Positions 24,701-38,665 of a stretch of DNA of 64,000 bases are shown piece after piece. The position numbers were made by a program, and so were the translations under genes. The DNA is from Diprion similis (Eukaryota > Arthropoda > Insecta > Hymenoptera > Diprionidae), in contig NC_060110.1 in NCBI RefSeq assembly GCF_021155765.1, positions 13,910,001-13,974,000 on the forward strand, read 5' to 3'. The notes beneath the pieces were generated by a model. The model did not search any database and was not told the DNA's origin. It saw nothing but the letters and a program-made list of their open reading frames with translations. Numbering within the stretch: position 1 is the stretch's first letter; every line of letters begins with the position of its first letter.

Positions 24701-24964
24701 AAAAAAAATCTTAACCAATGCATGTTACATAAGTATTAATAATACCCACTTCATGAATTCATTGCAGGTAAAATGATTATTCAAACTTTAAAGCCTATAC
24801 CTACAGAAGGTCTGGGATTGGAAGACGTCGATGATTTGATGAAGAGGACGCAGAATATTATGCTACAAGTTTTGAAGGCGTTAACGAAAGAAGTCCTTGC
24901 GCCATTGCCACCGGATTATCCTGGACTCCAAGGAATAGAAATCCCTAAGACTGAAATGAGTTGA
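21759..24964 (+). CDS. Agpat1: 1-acyl-sn-glycerol-3-phosphate acyltransferase (AGPAT1/2 type), copy 1
   Basis: ER membrane enzyme that acylates lysophosphatidic acid to phosphatidic acid, a step in phospholipid and triglyceride synthesis. Exons: 21759-21946, 22112-22245, 23034-23215, 23861-24035 and 24768-24964; 291 residues, the usual family length. N-terminal hydrophobic segments occupy about residues 3-20 and 32-50. The four acyltransferase blocks are intact: NHQSTLD (99-105, catalytic H100 and D105), the GGVVFIDKR region (140-148), FPEGTR (174-179) and VPILPLV (204-210). The start is the first ATG after a strong acceptor, so a 5' UTR exon lies upstream. Introns are GT-AG with phases 2, 1, 0, 1. 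A second, more diverged copy follows 13.7 kb downstream on the same strand. All key residues are kept, so it should be active. Confidence 0.96.
22500..22665 (+). repeat. Short direct repeat in AGPAT copy 1 intron 2
   Basis: A 35-bp unit starting GAGATGGTAAATC and containing ACCTACGCGAAAA occurs at 22500-22534 and again at 22631-22665 with three mismatches. The spacing is about 131 bp. No open frame or known terminal repeat is associated. Confidence 0.7.
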
Positions 24965-25355
24965 TGAAAAAATCGATGCTCTTATCTTAATCATGAAATC
25001 ACTCGAAGATAATTAATTAACTATAATCATGTATTCTTGCGATCCAATACCAGTGTAGTTTATGCTATTTAAAACTTTATACAAATCAACTGGAATTCCG
25101 AAGACTGATCAATTTTTAGCGAATTAGTAGGCCAATTAGCTGCGACGTACAGCTATGATTATTCTACCAAAATATAAATTGTGAAATTTGGAAAAACACA
25201 ACCAATTCAACAAAGTGAACAATTCATTACTATCATCGACGCGTTATCGATATTTTATTTATAATGTGCCAGCGGTTTTCATTGTATTTATAACAAGTGA
25301 GATATTTCATATAAATGTAGTGGATGCGGTATTTGTAATTTAATGATCCATAAAT

Positions 25356-25361
25356 AATAAA
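25356..25361 (+). terminator. Polyadenylation signal for AGPAT copy 1
   Basis: AATAAA about 390 nt after the TGA stop ending at 24964, in an AT-rich 3' UTR. Confidence 0.5.
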
Positions 25362-28339
25362 CGTGAGAAATTTACAAATCATTGTTTAACGTAATGCTTT
25401 TTTTTAACGCCATCGCATATCTTGGATGTGTTTGAAGAATGTGAACGATGTGCTACGTTATGAATATATAATACGGTAGGCAATTATTGTACAAACAGTA
25501 ATACGGGCATTTAAAGTTCGGATTACATATAATAGATACAGAATTTTTCATAGAGCATTTATCGTTTATAAGGCTTGTCGATTAGAGCATAGAAAATTTG
25601 CATCTAGATCAAATACTATTTAGAATGCAGGATTAGCTGAATATAAATTTGAGTGACTCGAATTTTTCCGAGTTATTTTTATGAAATTTCTCTTCCAGCC
25701 TCGTTGTAACGCCTGACTATAGGCAACACAACATACGACTCCGTGATCAGACGAGTTGCAGATCGAGCGCCTAATTACAGGCAATTCAATGGCATTCGTA
25801 TCGTATAATATAAATCGTGTACAAATCAATTGTTTGAAATTCTATTTCAAAATATTGCTTGCAATCAAAATAGCAGTAGAATGAATTTCTCTCTTAAGGA
25901 CATTATTTTTACCGTTAGCGAAGTGAAAAAATTATCCAATTCCGGTGTAATATGTCCACAAGATCCGTCATCTGGAAAAGTGATTATTTTTTTTGAACAA
26001 TTAAACCGTGAAATAATATTTTTAGCGGTACTCTCCATCACTATACAAACCAATTAAATTACTGGAAGTATTATCAAGTATAACCAAGATTTCTCGTTGT
26101 TAGTTAGTCGTTCATATCCACTTTTTTTCATAAAACGTACGGTTCCTCTGTTTCTTATGAAATCTGTGGCGTTATTTTATTTGTTGTACAGCAGCTTGTA
26201 TGAAATTTTCTATAAATGTTGTATAAGCTGTATCGCAGTCTTGCAAGTTGGATGAATATTTCTGTAGAAGCTTACGATCAAAAAAAACGAGACATGCCAA
26301 TTTTCACTGTTCATCATTTGATTGTCAATTTGTGTAAATTTTAGCTTATTTAGCAAGCCGTTTTCGAAATAATTGCGGCAGTTTGTTGTTGACAGACACG
26401 CAAACCGACATTTCTCTAAAAACCAGTTTTTCGGATACTAGGGGTCCGAAAACGTAAAGATTCGTTGAAGAATTCCGAAATCAATACTTTTCCTATTACC
26501 GTATGTGATGAAAAGTAAAACGCAGTGCTTGAAATGAAGTGAAACACATGTATTTGAAATCAAATAAGGAAAATTGGTTTAAACTGACTTTATGCAAGTT
26601 ACAACACTAACCACTTCAGGCAACAACATTCATTTTTTTTTCGCTAAACAACACAACTCATCATATTCTGTTATGACCTGATGATTTACACCTACGTTAA
26701 CCTCCGCAATAAAAAGATGGTAAAATGAAACATTACGACCGAGCGGGAAAAACTTACAATGAGCAGCCGTAAAAGTTTTTCGGAATTGGAATTAATGACG
26801 TGGACTGGCAAATCGTGGGCCCTAATTACTTGCCCAACAAACTGAAGAAAATTGAAACGGATTTAGATTTTTTAATCTGATCCAAAACGGTGTCTTTTTC
26901 CGTATAAAATACTCAGGTGCACCGCGAATAAAAACAAATTCATCAATTAGTCAACTTACTCGCAGGATTGGTTCGAATTGCACATAAATAACGGAATCCG
27001 AAACGTCGCATTAATTCGTAGATTATCCTTCCGTATTAAAAAAAAAAAATCGTTCGAAAAAAAAAATTATGCTTATTGAATAGGACGTATTCATGTGATT
27101 TGTCTTCATTTCAAACATTTCATTTACATAAATAGAACTAATCGGATTCGAAATTGCAATAACCTATTCTTAGCCAAAATTTGAAACGAATAAACAGCGA
27201 AATATTGCATTTGTGCGGATAAGATGGGGCAGGAAAGGACAGACAGAAACGAGTAGAAATGAATATAAGATTTTCACTAGAAACAGGATTTATAAACGGT
27301 GCTTCATGCCACTGGTATGATTAATACGTCGCGACACGCCATTTAAATTGAACTTGAGTGTATTCACTGTATAAAACTCTCTGATACTGTTTCGTTCGTC
27401 GGGCAAGTTATCACCATTTATGTATGCGGATCATCTTATTGTTTTTCATTGATCGAGTGATACAAATTTTTACGGTGACAATAGATGCGCAATTTCTTTT
27501 GTTCGAGTTTCACATTCTCATTTTTCAGCAATTTTCACTAGCCGGTGACGCTTATGAAATTACGACTCAACAACCGCGTTATGTCATACCATTGACTGCA
27601 ATGTCCTAGTTGCGACTGGTAGTCCGAGGTTTCATCACGTCTCCTACATTGCCACACTAAGGCAGGCAAACAATGGAAATTTCTGATCGCTATCGGATCA
27701 GGTCGTCGCACCTTTTGCGCTGGGTACCCAAATGTTAAATACTCAGTTTTCATTCAACAGTTCGTGTTCCAGTTATTACGATCATTCTAGTCATACTGGG
27801 TTGAAGTTATAGCAACGTTAACGTAACAAAACGTTGGAGAAAAAATGGGAACCTTGAAATTTGAGAATGACTTTAAATGAGTCAAGTTTTCAAAATATAG
27901 GTATGGTTTGCTCTACTAAGATTCCCTGAATTTCAGACAATCCTAAAATGTGAAATAAAGATTTCTGCAAAAGTTCACCTATGCAATAACGATACTAATT
28001 AAACATCACAGTTCAATCTCATGTATTCCTTGGATTTTACAAGATAATCGCAATCCGAATCTGCAGCTTCTCACAATTCATGTAAAGTGAGAGATGCCAA
28101 ATGCTTTCTGTATTTTGTGGAATTTTGTGAAATATCTAAACGTAATTCAACAAATAGGTATATAATAGATGAATGTACTATCGGATGTCTTGATCCAGTC
28201 TGTTTCGAGCATGTAATGTATAGATAGATAGAAGTTATAAGTCAAAGATTTCTGGTCAAAGATATGGAAAGAACGCGGTCGCATTGCGTAAATATTAACC
28301 ATTCACAAAATACAAACTATGGAACTACCTTTCACCCGA

Positions 28340-28620
28340 CTATCGAGCACCGGAGCGAAACAGTGTCTGGGTTTCCTAGTTCCCTAATAGTGAACTTACC
28401 GCCTCGGCAGCATCGCTGGTAAACCGGTTTTCCTAGGTCGGTGACTGGAGCCAAGACCAGCCAGCTCTCCGTGTCTCTAGAAACGATTATCCAACCTGAG
28501 ATCACTAAAGTGCCACTATGCTTCCCTGGTACTCTTGTCTAGGCGCAGGAGCTATCCCCTGGCCATTTGCCGTTGGCAGAACGTCCTCGAGATCGTCGAC
28601 TAGAGAAACACTGCAACATA
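28340..28620. other. GC-rich island of unknown origin
   Basis: About 280 bp near 50 percent GC within AT-rich DNA, with sharp edges by eye. Both strands carry stops in all frames I read. I looked for tRNA A/B boxes and for U-RNA, SRP and 7SK motifs and found none convincing. A decayed mobile element or an untranslated exon are both possible. Confidence 0.35.
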
Positions 28621-30229
28621 ATGTAGGTGCAACTGAGGAATCAGTCCTGTGAATCGTAAAAAATTTTATTAGGAAAAACGGTAACTCGAAATTAGACTAG
28701 GAGCAGTTAGAAATTTCATGTCAATTTCTATTTAACATCAGTAAAATTTTGTTCAACATTATTGTCCATCATTTCGTACAAAGTAATTACACGATGAGAA
28801 TTCGAAGCTACAGAGCTACGAGCTATGAGAATTACAGAGGACACACTTTCGAGTGCAGTGCTATTGACTTCAGCTTTGCTTGGCAGAGAGTTTAAAAAAA
28901 ATCATCACACCATCAAGCCTGGGCAGATCTAGATATCGAACCGTTTAAATTGAGTGCGTAGAAATGTTGCCTGGAATTAAGGCAAATTCAACACCTACTC
29001 AGCGACAACAACCGGATCAATTATAGAAGCTTTTAAAATACCAGACTGTTTGAGAAACATATTCGAGCAATATTCGTTCTTTCGGTATTTTTTCTGCGTA
29101 ACTCATGAAGTACAACAAAGAACGATGAATGCTGAAAGTAAAAGTCATATCTATGCGTATAATCTATACGCGGAGACATGAGTATGGTACGCTCGTGTGA
29201 TTAGATGAGACTTGCTAATTAGTTCGCGAGTTCTTGGTTACTTTACACTGATGTTTTAACGTGCATTTAATTAGATTTTATACGCCACGATTATCTAACT
29301 ACCACAGAACAAAAAAGTACCGAGGTGCGTCGAGTCTGGAGTTCTAATGTGTACACACAAAAGTATAAAACATAAAGTAACTTTATTTGGGGCGAAACTG
29401 TACGTAACCTGATTAATCCTCAGTTTCTGAGCGCACTCGAGTGGTTCAGCTACAGTAATACACAGAACAAAATATTTGCCGAGCGATAAATGTTCAAGTC
29501 TCTTTACTAAAAATTTATTATGCTTATAGCGAAAATTAATTTCGCCAGAGCTACGATTTTCCTGTGAGAAAGGGTAAAAGATCATCCTCTTCAAGGACCA
29601 TCCTCGTAGCTCGTAGACGGTATGTTACTTCCGGAAACGAGATATCGGCAAAGCGGAAAAACTATTAGAAGCTATCGAAGAAGTATACGTATGTTCAAAC
29701 ACAAATAGTTCCTTCATTTCAAATTTTAATGTCTTCCCCCTACTTCATACGAGGTTTCAGGGTCTTTGATCAACCTGACGAACGTTCCTACCTGCGGACA
29801 CCGAATTCAACGATCACTTGTCATTCTGCTAATTACAATGGGTGCACGAAACTAATTGTAATCTCCGTCGCCTTATAATACAAATACGTATATCTCTCAA
29901 GTGCCGCGTGCTATGAAATTGTACTCGAATCACACTAGTTATGGAATAAGAAGATATTATCGTGCGTGAACACCAAGGTACAGATAACGCTTGGGTATAG
30001 CTGATTAGCATGAGAAGCTAAGCGTGCGACACGCAGGCAGACATGCCATGCGATGGCGTTCGAGTGTGTCTTGATTTAAGTTCTTGTAAGAATAATATGT
30101 ATCCGTAAAATGGTGAAGGATCATCAATATCACTTCGAAAATTGAATGCTGGCGTAATCAGGCGCAGGAGAGCTTTGCCAGAGTACCGAAAGCTCCCGAA
30201 GGCACCCGAAGAACTTTCGCTCGATACCG

Positions 30230-30357
30230 CGCACGTGTCTGTCGGTTCGTGTCATTTTAGTGAGGAGCTACACCGACTGCGGAGTGAACGGTATCGCAAG
30301 TTCGACGGTTGATGGTGGTGATTGTTAGTGATTATTATTTCTGTTGATTCTTTATAA
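30230..30357 (+). promoter_or_regulatory. Candidate untranslated first exon (AGPAT copy 2)
   Basis: A locally GC-richer stretch with an ACCGCGCACGTG element just upstream ends at a good donor, TATAAT-GTAAGTAT (30358). A similar segment ending CGCACT-GTAAGTGT occurs near 32033. Either could be a leader exon for the downstream gene. No open frame reaches either donor from an ATG. Confidence 0.22.
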
Positions 30358-33300
30358 TGTAAGTATAAGCACAGGTTTTATGAATCGTAACGCGTGTAAA
30401 GCGCACTAAGAATAAGCGCGCTGCTTTTGTGTACCGTCAACTAATGAATACGTCTGATTTAAACTTAGCGAATCTCATTCATCGCGAAAAGTCCGCGATA
30501 ACAATTTGAAAGTCAAATTTTACACATCCAGGAGATCTGACATTCTTACAATGACGCAGAGTGTAAAGTTGTTAAACTCTCGACTACTTGTCCATAGTGC
30601 TGGATAAAATATAACAAATTTTTTCCATTGCTTCTACGTTTTTAAAATCTATCTTGTCGGAACGTATTAAAAATTTTCAATTCATTCAGGTTCATTGTTC
30701 ATAAATGAATTGGAACAATGCGAATCGATCGATATGTGTGAGCATATTTATAATACGAGTTATATTTGGCGACAGTAATTTCAAGTCGATATCAGGTTTC
30801 GGAAAACGAAACACCTGGTGAATTACTTCGATAGTGGTTGACCCCTTGAGATATTTACTAATATTCAATCTTCAAAGTTAGGCTCTGATTCACCAGCCTA
30901 GCGATTTCTCGCGGTTTCGATGATCCAGTGGAAGAATTATATACTGTAAACGTAGGACACCTATCGTCATATTATTGAGGGATGATTTCGTACGGGTTAT
31001 ACAGCGAAGTAGGTTACTAAAAAGCGTTTTCAATCCAAATCAAAGAACACTTTACAGCTAGAACGTCTTACGAAATAATCGCGCAACGCTTTCGCCGTCA
31101 GTTTGTATATTTGAGTGTAGCATCAGTTTTATTGTTTCAACGACTCGACTTAATTTATCTGTAAACGATTATACACACGTATATGTATTACATCTGTTTA
31201 ACTTAAGATGTGCAAAGAAGTTGCCATTTACAAATATACATAGATACAATCGAGAAGATTCAACGGCATAGCTTGTAGATTCTTGTGCAATTCGAAACAA
31301 AAATCTGCATCACTAATTGACGTCAACGAAAAGTCAAAAATTTGCCTGTGATGTAGAATGAATAACTAGCTCGGCAAATATTCTTTGGGAAAAATCGTAA
31401 ATCCAATTGTACATCGTACGTCATATTGCGATTTTTTAGAAATAAAAAATATGTGCCTACATGATCAAATTCAATTTACTCCACACTCTTAAGATACATT
31501 AATATACGATTCAGATTCATATTTAGGATTTATTTTAAACATTGAACTAGGGAAGTATAATTAAATCCAATTATCTTTCCATGGACTACTTCGATTTATC
31601 CCACATTTATAGAGGTCATACTCTGTACGAAGAACGAAACTTCATTCTAAAGCGGATCAGGACGCATTGATTATTCAAACATATATCCTTGGTGTATTTC
31701 TACCTTTTACCCCCAAGATATAACATATATACATTGTTCACACCATAATGTATAATATTTGCGGAAGTGTAATTGAAAATGATTTCGTAATATAGACAAT
31801 TCAAGGAGATATGTGTATATGTATAATACTAATCGTATTTTATGTAATGTGTCGAGTGATCGTCTGGACTGAATCACGTGAGAAAAGGTAACGAGTAAAA
31901 ATAAAAGTGAGTTGCCGATGAAGTTCGATCTGCGAATAGTTTTAATCTGTTCAGCTCATTGATTAGCGAAGAACAACAGACTTACACGCGTTGTGCCGAC
32001 AGGGTGAGCCCGCAGCACCGGCAGATCTTATCGCACTGTAAGTGTATTAAGTGTATATATGTACAATGGTGGACATGTATGTAGAATCACGCGTTCCATA
32101 ACTCTCCGCACTATATTTCCTAATGTATACACACTATCACGTCACGCACGTCATGTCAGAAGTGCGATCAACGGTTCACAGAACATGCTTGGACAGCAGA
32201 GCTGAAATCACTATCGCCAAGACTTGACAATTACTTACTTCACGGAAAATTAATTGTTATTTGTCACAAAGGACTGAAGTATGAATCGATTAAGACTAAA
32301 GTATACCTAAATTTGAATTTATCATGGAAGGATGATGATGAGGAAGTAATTATTATAGGTACAAAAGTTTTCATTCATCTCAAAGTGTAATTTTGAAAAG
32401 ATGTAAAGCTATGGAAACAAAATCCACGAATGCGGAAACAGGCTCAAGACAACACAGTTACGAAGAGTGAATTGTAAGACGAAATGTTCAGAGTCAGTAC
32501 CACACTGATTCCCTGATAGAATTACACTTTTTTCGAATCATTTTTCGGGCGTGAGATGTGACATAAAAGGATGACGATTGACATTATTTCTCCGTTCTAC
32601 GTTAATTGCGTCTTCGGACAGCTGCAAATTTCGATTCCGCCAACTGCAGAATGTATAAATATTTTTTTTATATTTTATTGTCGTACGTAAAAAATTCAAC
32701 CTTGATCGGTGTTCTTGTGGACTTTAAACAAGAAAATTGGAACTTTGATGTATTTGACATCTATATGATGTACAATACAGGTGTAAATGTAACTATGCAA
32801 ATGACCCGAACGACATATTCGTGGAATGTAACGCTATTTTATTCCCAAAACAGAAAGCACTTTATTCGACAGATGAACAATATAAGAAATCGTTTTCTCC
32901 GTCACATATGGTTATTTCAGTACCGTATACGGGAGACCAAGTCAATTTTAGCGGCTGAACATACATTACGTTCTCTTTGAAATACAATATTCGAGTTCAT
33001 CCACGAAAAAATTTGAGTCACTGATTAATTTATGTACTTTTGTATTGCAATTTTGGTATTGCGATTCTGAATTTCTCGGTCTGCAGATGTTATCGTAGCT
33101 GCGATACTGTACCATTTCTCCGATTTACATGGGCTCGTAAATATGAATTAAATGAAATTGTTAAAATTGTACAGATGTCATGTAATCCCAGTAAAAAATC
33201 TTTTAACAAGATAAATACGTTACAAATGAAATATTCTTGACGATTTTATTTGTTATGCCATAGATACAGTGACCGACAACCTTTTCCCACATTACGAAAA

Positions 33301-36300
33301 CCAAAAGAGAAAAGAAATCATCGATAAAGTATCTGAACAAATATTATACCAGATTGCAAGAAGTTAATATGTGTATACCTATATGCAGCAGGCTTGTTTG
33401 GCAGCTACGATAAGTTCATCATATTGCGGTGTTTGACAAGTAAGAAATGTGGGAAATGCGTCGTTGATACTCAAAGTCATATCTTAATATTTAGCAAAAA
33501 TTTGAACCAAAGATAATATTCTGTTGGTAGAGCCGAATTATCCAGGCAAATTTAGCAAGAGCCAATTAAATTTCACGCAGCTCATTTGCCGTTCGGAGAA
33601 CCGTGTTAAATCTGTCAGTGAATAACGGTACTGTACACGTTATACATTATCACAGTTTCGCAAAGAATAGAGTTTCCTTTTAAATTCGTCATTCACCTAG
33701 TCAGAACTAATTCGTTTCTTGAATTACCTGCAATTTGCTAAGTAGGTTATTGAGTCTCGTTTGCGCGACAGCTGCTCTTCAGAAATGATGTTGGGAAATA
33801 CGAGGATACTATACATCTGACAATTCTGAGCTAGTTGTTAAAAAAAATATCCAAGAATTCTAATCTGTCGTGGGCTCAGGATATAGGTACAGAGTACCCG
33901 TTATCTCAATCGGATAATTAAGAATTTTGTTGACTTTAGCCAGTATCTAATGGAGCGAATGCCGGGCTGCGTCAGTAGATATCGAAGTTAGAAGATTACA
34001 CTTTATCTAGGTGTTTCGTGAAATTTGATTTGAATGAAGCGAGCTCGAAAAGACATGCGAGTAGCATGATTGATCCCTACAATCAATGCCACCTCTGTGA
34101 CACCATTTTATCACTGCACATAATAATCCTGGATTTGGCGAATGGCTGCAGTTTTAGCAATTAAACCCGTTCCAGTTTTACATATCCGATTAAAAGCCGA
34201 GCAATGTTGGAAATTAGATATTAACCGGACATCTATTGATGTTTATCATGCTACATGAGAATATTACGTTTTTTACATCCAACCTTAACCTGTTCCAATC
34301 TTGAATGATCTTTCGATCCAAATTCTGAATAGCCGTAGCGAATCTGGCTTGCTCGTCTACATTTTTTTTTTAATTAATATTTCTGGACCACACAGACCGA
34401 GGAGTCCACTTGAAATTGGCTTGTAATGTGCATATTATTTGTACTTTCTATTTTCAATCGATGTATTTTTAGACCTAATGATGAATATGCAGCATAGAAC
34501 TATATCCGAAAATTTATTATTTGATACCGAAATAATCAAATACATTGAATACGTTTCACGAACACGTGCTGCCTTAACTCCTTTCCTGTTTTATTTCTTT
34601 TCAGACTACCCGCCAATGATCTATATCTAATTGTTGGCCTTATTTTGTATCACGCTATCTGGCACACGTGCCGCCTTATTCACTACCAAACGGAAATGAC
34701 GTACTGTAAATTAATTAGCACGCCTGTACAACGAAAAAACAGATCATAGTAGCAGAAACCGTGTGCTTGTAACGTATCTAATAGAAGCAATGATATTCAA
34801 ACAGTAATAAAACTCACCCGCATATAGGGATCTAGATTAGAGCAGGTAACATGTATTTACAGTGGATCCAGTGTTCAACATTTCAGTGCTGTTCGTTATA
34901 GAGCATCGTATCAAATGAAAGTTGTTATTTCTTATCTGACTTGGGGGGTTGTGTTGCAATTTTACGTTGGCGAGCCTGAATGCTGAGAAAATTTTGGTTA
35001 GAGTACAGCTGCTGCTAGGAGAATTGATTAGTCAGCTTGTGCGATTAATTATTGGATTTTAGCCTTTGCAGAGATATAATTGTATAGTAAGTCTCTCTGG
35101 CAATTATCCGTCACACGCATTGAGAAGAATTACACATAGTTGAAATCCTGATTATCCACAACAGACTTACTGCCGCAATTGCGTTCGACGTGATCATATC
35201 AAATCACTCATACTTTAATAGTTGAACACACTCGTATAGGTACTTGAAAGCTACGCCTACTGATTCACTGATTCGATAATCCTGATTAATTAATATTTCT
35301 AAATAGAGAACAATCAAAGCTCCGGAAATATTTCCTAGCATATATTATATAACGCAGATTTTTTCCACATTTCAGGTTCACCGTCTTTCAATTAAGTCGG
35401 AGAAATGGTATTCGGCATGAGTGCATTTGTATTTTTAATAGCAATATTACTGAAATAATTCAGCGTGAATGGTAATAGGTTACACGAGTGATTCTATTCG
35501 ATGTCGTATCGGCATATCGCTCATTCGGAGCTAATCTGTCACGCCAATTTTTGCACTTAATGTGAACTCTAAATACATTATTTTATATCACCGATTTATA
35601 GTCGACGTGTTCCGAGTTCAACTCTTCGACCTGAAGTCTGAGATAATGATAACACATTTTATGACGATCGTTTAAGCTTGGTAAGAGATTAACTTTTAAT
35701 CTCTCGTTGCGTTGCACGCCTCTGTATGTAGATTGTCGACACATCCTGAGCAATTTATTAATCTAATTCGTCCTGAGTCCGGGTTCGATTTTCAGCGACT
35801 TATTTGCTTATATAAGGTTTTCTTACCAGCTGGAACAATAGACATGAAATGCATTTATCTCTTTGCAGCTGCAGGCAGTCGTACCTTCAACGTTATCACG
35901 TCCATACGTCATTGTGTTCTTTTTTTCGGCTTTCTTATGCCTCGTTAATCTCGTGCAATCATACCAACAGCGAGATTACTGCATGTAACGTTGCATAATG
36001 AGTGTATATGAAATCCGTAAGGTTCAGAAAAATTACAGGCAATTTATTTAAACTTTGCTCGATCATAAATTCGCTCTGCAATGACAGTAGGGAATTGCCC
36101 AGAATCACGACGACGATCATTCGCAACAACTGAGATGTTCCAATGTATAAGTTTTCACATCTAATGTTACTGGTGCACATATCTCGGTATTGGAGCGCAG
36201 GCTCGCAATGATATAAATCAGACACGGTCTCCATAACTGTATTTCGTAACGCAAATGATTTGCTCTTTTATAGCGAATCGGAACTGATCACAGCCGGTCG

Positions 36301-38665
36301 ATACGTCTTAATGAGAAAACCGAGCACAGGTTTCCTCCTCGAATATCGGTTTTCGCCTTAAACGAAGTCAAGCTACATTGTCCTGAAAGGACTCAGTTGG
36401 ACAACTCAGACCACGAATATCTTCGGATCTGCGGCGGTTCTTTGGGCCTTTATATTAATAACGAACAGGAAATGGAAAAACTTGCATTCGAAAAAAATGT
36501 CAAATAGATATTGTTGTTTTTGGAGTGTCAAAGTAGTGCATGATAGGAGATATTGTAAAAGCTAGTCTGCAGTTGTCGTCGCTTTGTGATTGGAGTCCCG
36601 CGGGTCAAACAATAAGGCATCAGACAGAAAATTTGGCACCAATTCTATACTCTGGGATTCACGAGTTGCAAACGAATGCTGACCCAGTTCGCGTGGATGA
36701 TGACCACTTTGACAAGTATCGATTCGTTATTATATACCGTGAGACATAAAACGTAGAAGAAAAAATTAAAATCTCGGAAATGAAGTGACATCTACGTGAA
36801 TTCATTGAATGGTTTCTGCGGCGACACGGAACGTCATCTTAGATCACATTTTTATAACGGCCTTGGCGTACGACTGTACAAAGTATATTACGCTACTGTA
36901 TCTATAACGCGTTAGAAATTCGATTTCAGTATCCCGCAATTCTGTAATAGCAAATATTAAATATAATTCGAACCTATCTTGTGATATATTCATCCATATA
37001 CCTATATTTCTTGCGGTTAATCGTATGTGCCCGTTCAGCAAATTTCATATAAATCGATAACTCGTGCTCTCCTATCCCGAAGAAGTGATATCAAGTGGAT
37101 TTGGATTTGATTCAGGGTGTTGAATAAAAGCTTAAATTGAAAATAATAATCGCATTTTTTTTATCGATCACGCTTCACGTGAAAGAAAGATGACTCAAGT
37201 CCATTTACGCGGATCCTTTACAAAGGACCAGTTACCCATGCAATCGAATAACTTTTCACGATATCTCGATTTCATTCACTTGCTGAGTTATAAGGCTGCA
37301 CGCGAACAAAGCAGGAGTGAAAAATATCACAATTGTATAAGATCTTCGTGTCAACGGTCTTTTCACCGTCGGTAACGAAATGAGATGGACACGATTATTA
37401 CTGGAGCGGAAATCAGGTAACAATGCACGAGAGTCAGATCAAGGCGTGCGTGTGTATGGGAGTGACGTCACGACGCTATTGAATCCTACATTGTCAGTAA
37501 ATCTCGGGGGGCAATCAGCCTCCGGCGTCGTCCTGGTTTAAGTGTCAGATATAACAATACGCCTGTATATACATTATACGACTGTCCTACACTGCTTTGA
37601 TTCGCGGGTCTTGACGGCGACGGCAGTTGGACTTGAGGGTTCAGAAGCTCTTTCAAATTTAGTTGCCTCGACGTCAAGTACAACGCGTCAAGATCTCTTA
37701 TAAAATTTCAATGGATGAGTGAAGATGGAAGCTAAGGGTGCATGGTGAAGATCTCCACTCAGTGCTACACTGAACGGATACGCAAACAATACAAACTTCA
37801 AGTTTATACTTTACTTTAATAATTGTAACTTTATTCAGACCCGAAATTCAAACTCAGGCGCAAATTGTATTCACAATTTATTTCACATTGTTTAGGAGAT
37901 GGTGTTGTTAGGAATAGAACGGATGCCTGGGTTAAAATAAATCTCATGAAAATCGGAGTTTTTCTGCTCTTCTTTCGTGGGTTCGATTTCATACAAAATT
38001 TAATCTCGTCGTCTATTTCTTTTTCATTTAAGTATAACATTCACGCCGCATCGAATTTTACATCTTCACGAGGAATCCTTAAATTAAATTTCATACTGAC
38101 CTATTCATTCTCATTCAATAATTATTCATGGAAATGGGCTGCGATATCTATTCAACTCGCATTTCGGTGTCAAGATATTAGCAAGGCCTCATGCCTGTGT
38201 ACTTGTTCGCGTTCGAAGTGACGTATGTATGCATGTTACATCGAGGCTACGTGCACAATGTTGTTAATTATAATTAGTTTTGCAACATAGAGAGGTATTC
38301 TGGCTTCTGCACTATCTATATCACCGAGAATCAACGCGTCAGCGACTGAATTAAACCTCGACTGACTTTCACTGCCAACGCTGATCGGTGCAAATTCGAA
38401 TTCATGCACGTTAGCGATGATCAGTTTCGCGAATCAGTTGCATGAACAATTGCGAGCAGGAAAAACGTTTCGGTATCAAAAGTCAAAATTGTACAGTAAT
38501 CATTTCAGGCGATAGTTATTTGTAATTCTAAATTTCAAAACCTTTTATCCCAACGATGTCTGAAATTCTAAGCTTCGTATCTGCTCTACCAAATTATGTA
38601 AATGAAAAATACAGCACAATCGCGTCATCACTGTACTGCCTTCAGGAAACGTATATATAACCAAC

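Larger units (their letters stand above)
25362..38665. other. Long region between the AGPAT paralogs, no coding gene recognised
   Basis: I found no exon with family resemblance on either strand over 13 kb. A 124-codon plus-strand frame at 32606-32980 is AT-rich, unspliced and unmatched, and is not called. Candidate untranslated first exons for the second AGPAT gene lie at about 30230-30357 and 31950-32033. Palindromic TGACGTCA sites lie at 31318 and 37463. A GC-rich island of unknown origin lies at 28340-28620. The rest is AT-rich with homopolymer runs. Confidence 0.5.

Noticed and set aside
32606-32980. 124-codon plus-strand ORF
   Set aside because: AT-rich, no family match, no splice signals or partner exons. 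I considered a receptor pseudogene but no motif supports it.
35765-35800. GGGTTCGATTTTC resembling a tRNA B box
   Set aside because: No A box, acceptor stem or anticodon arm can be formed around it.
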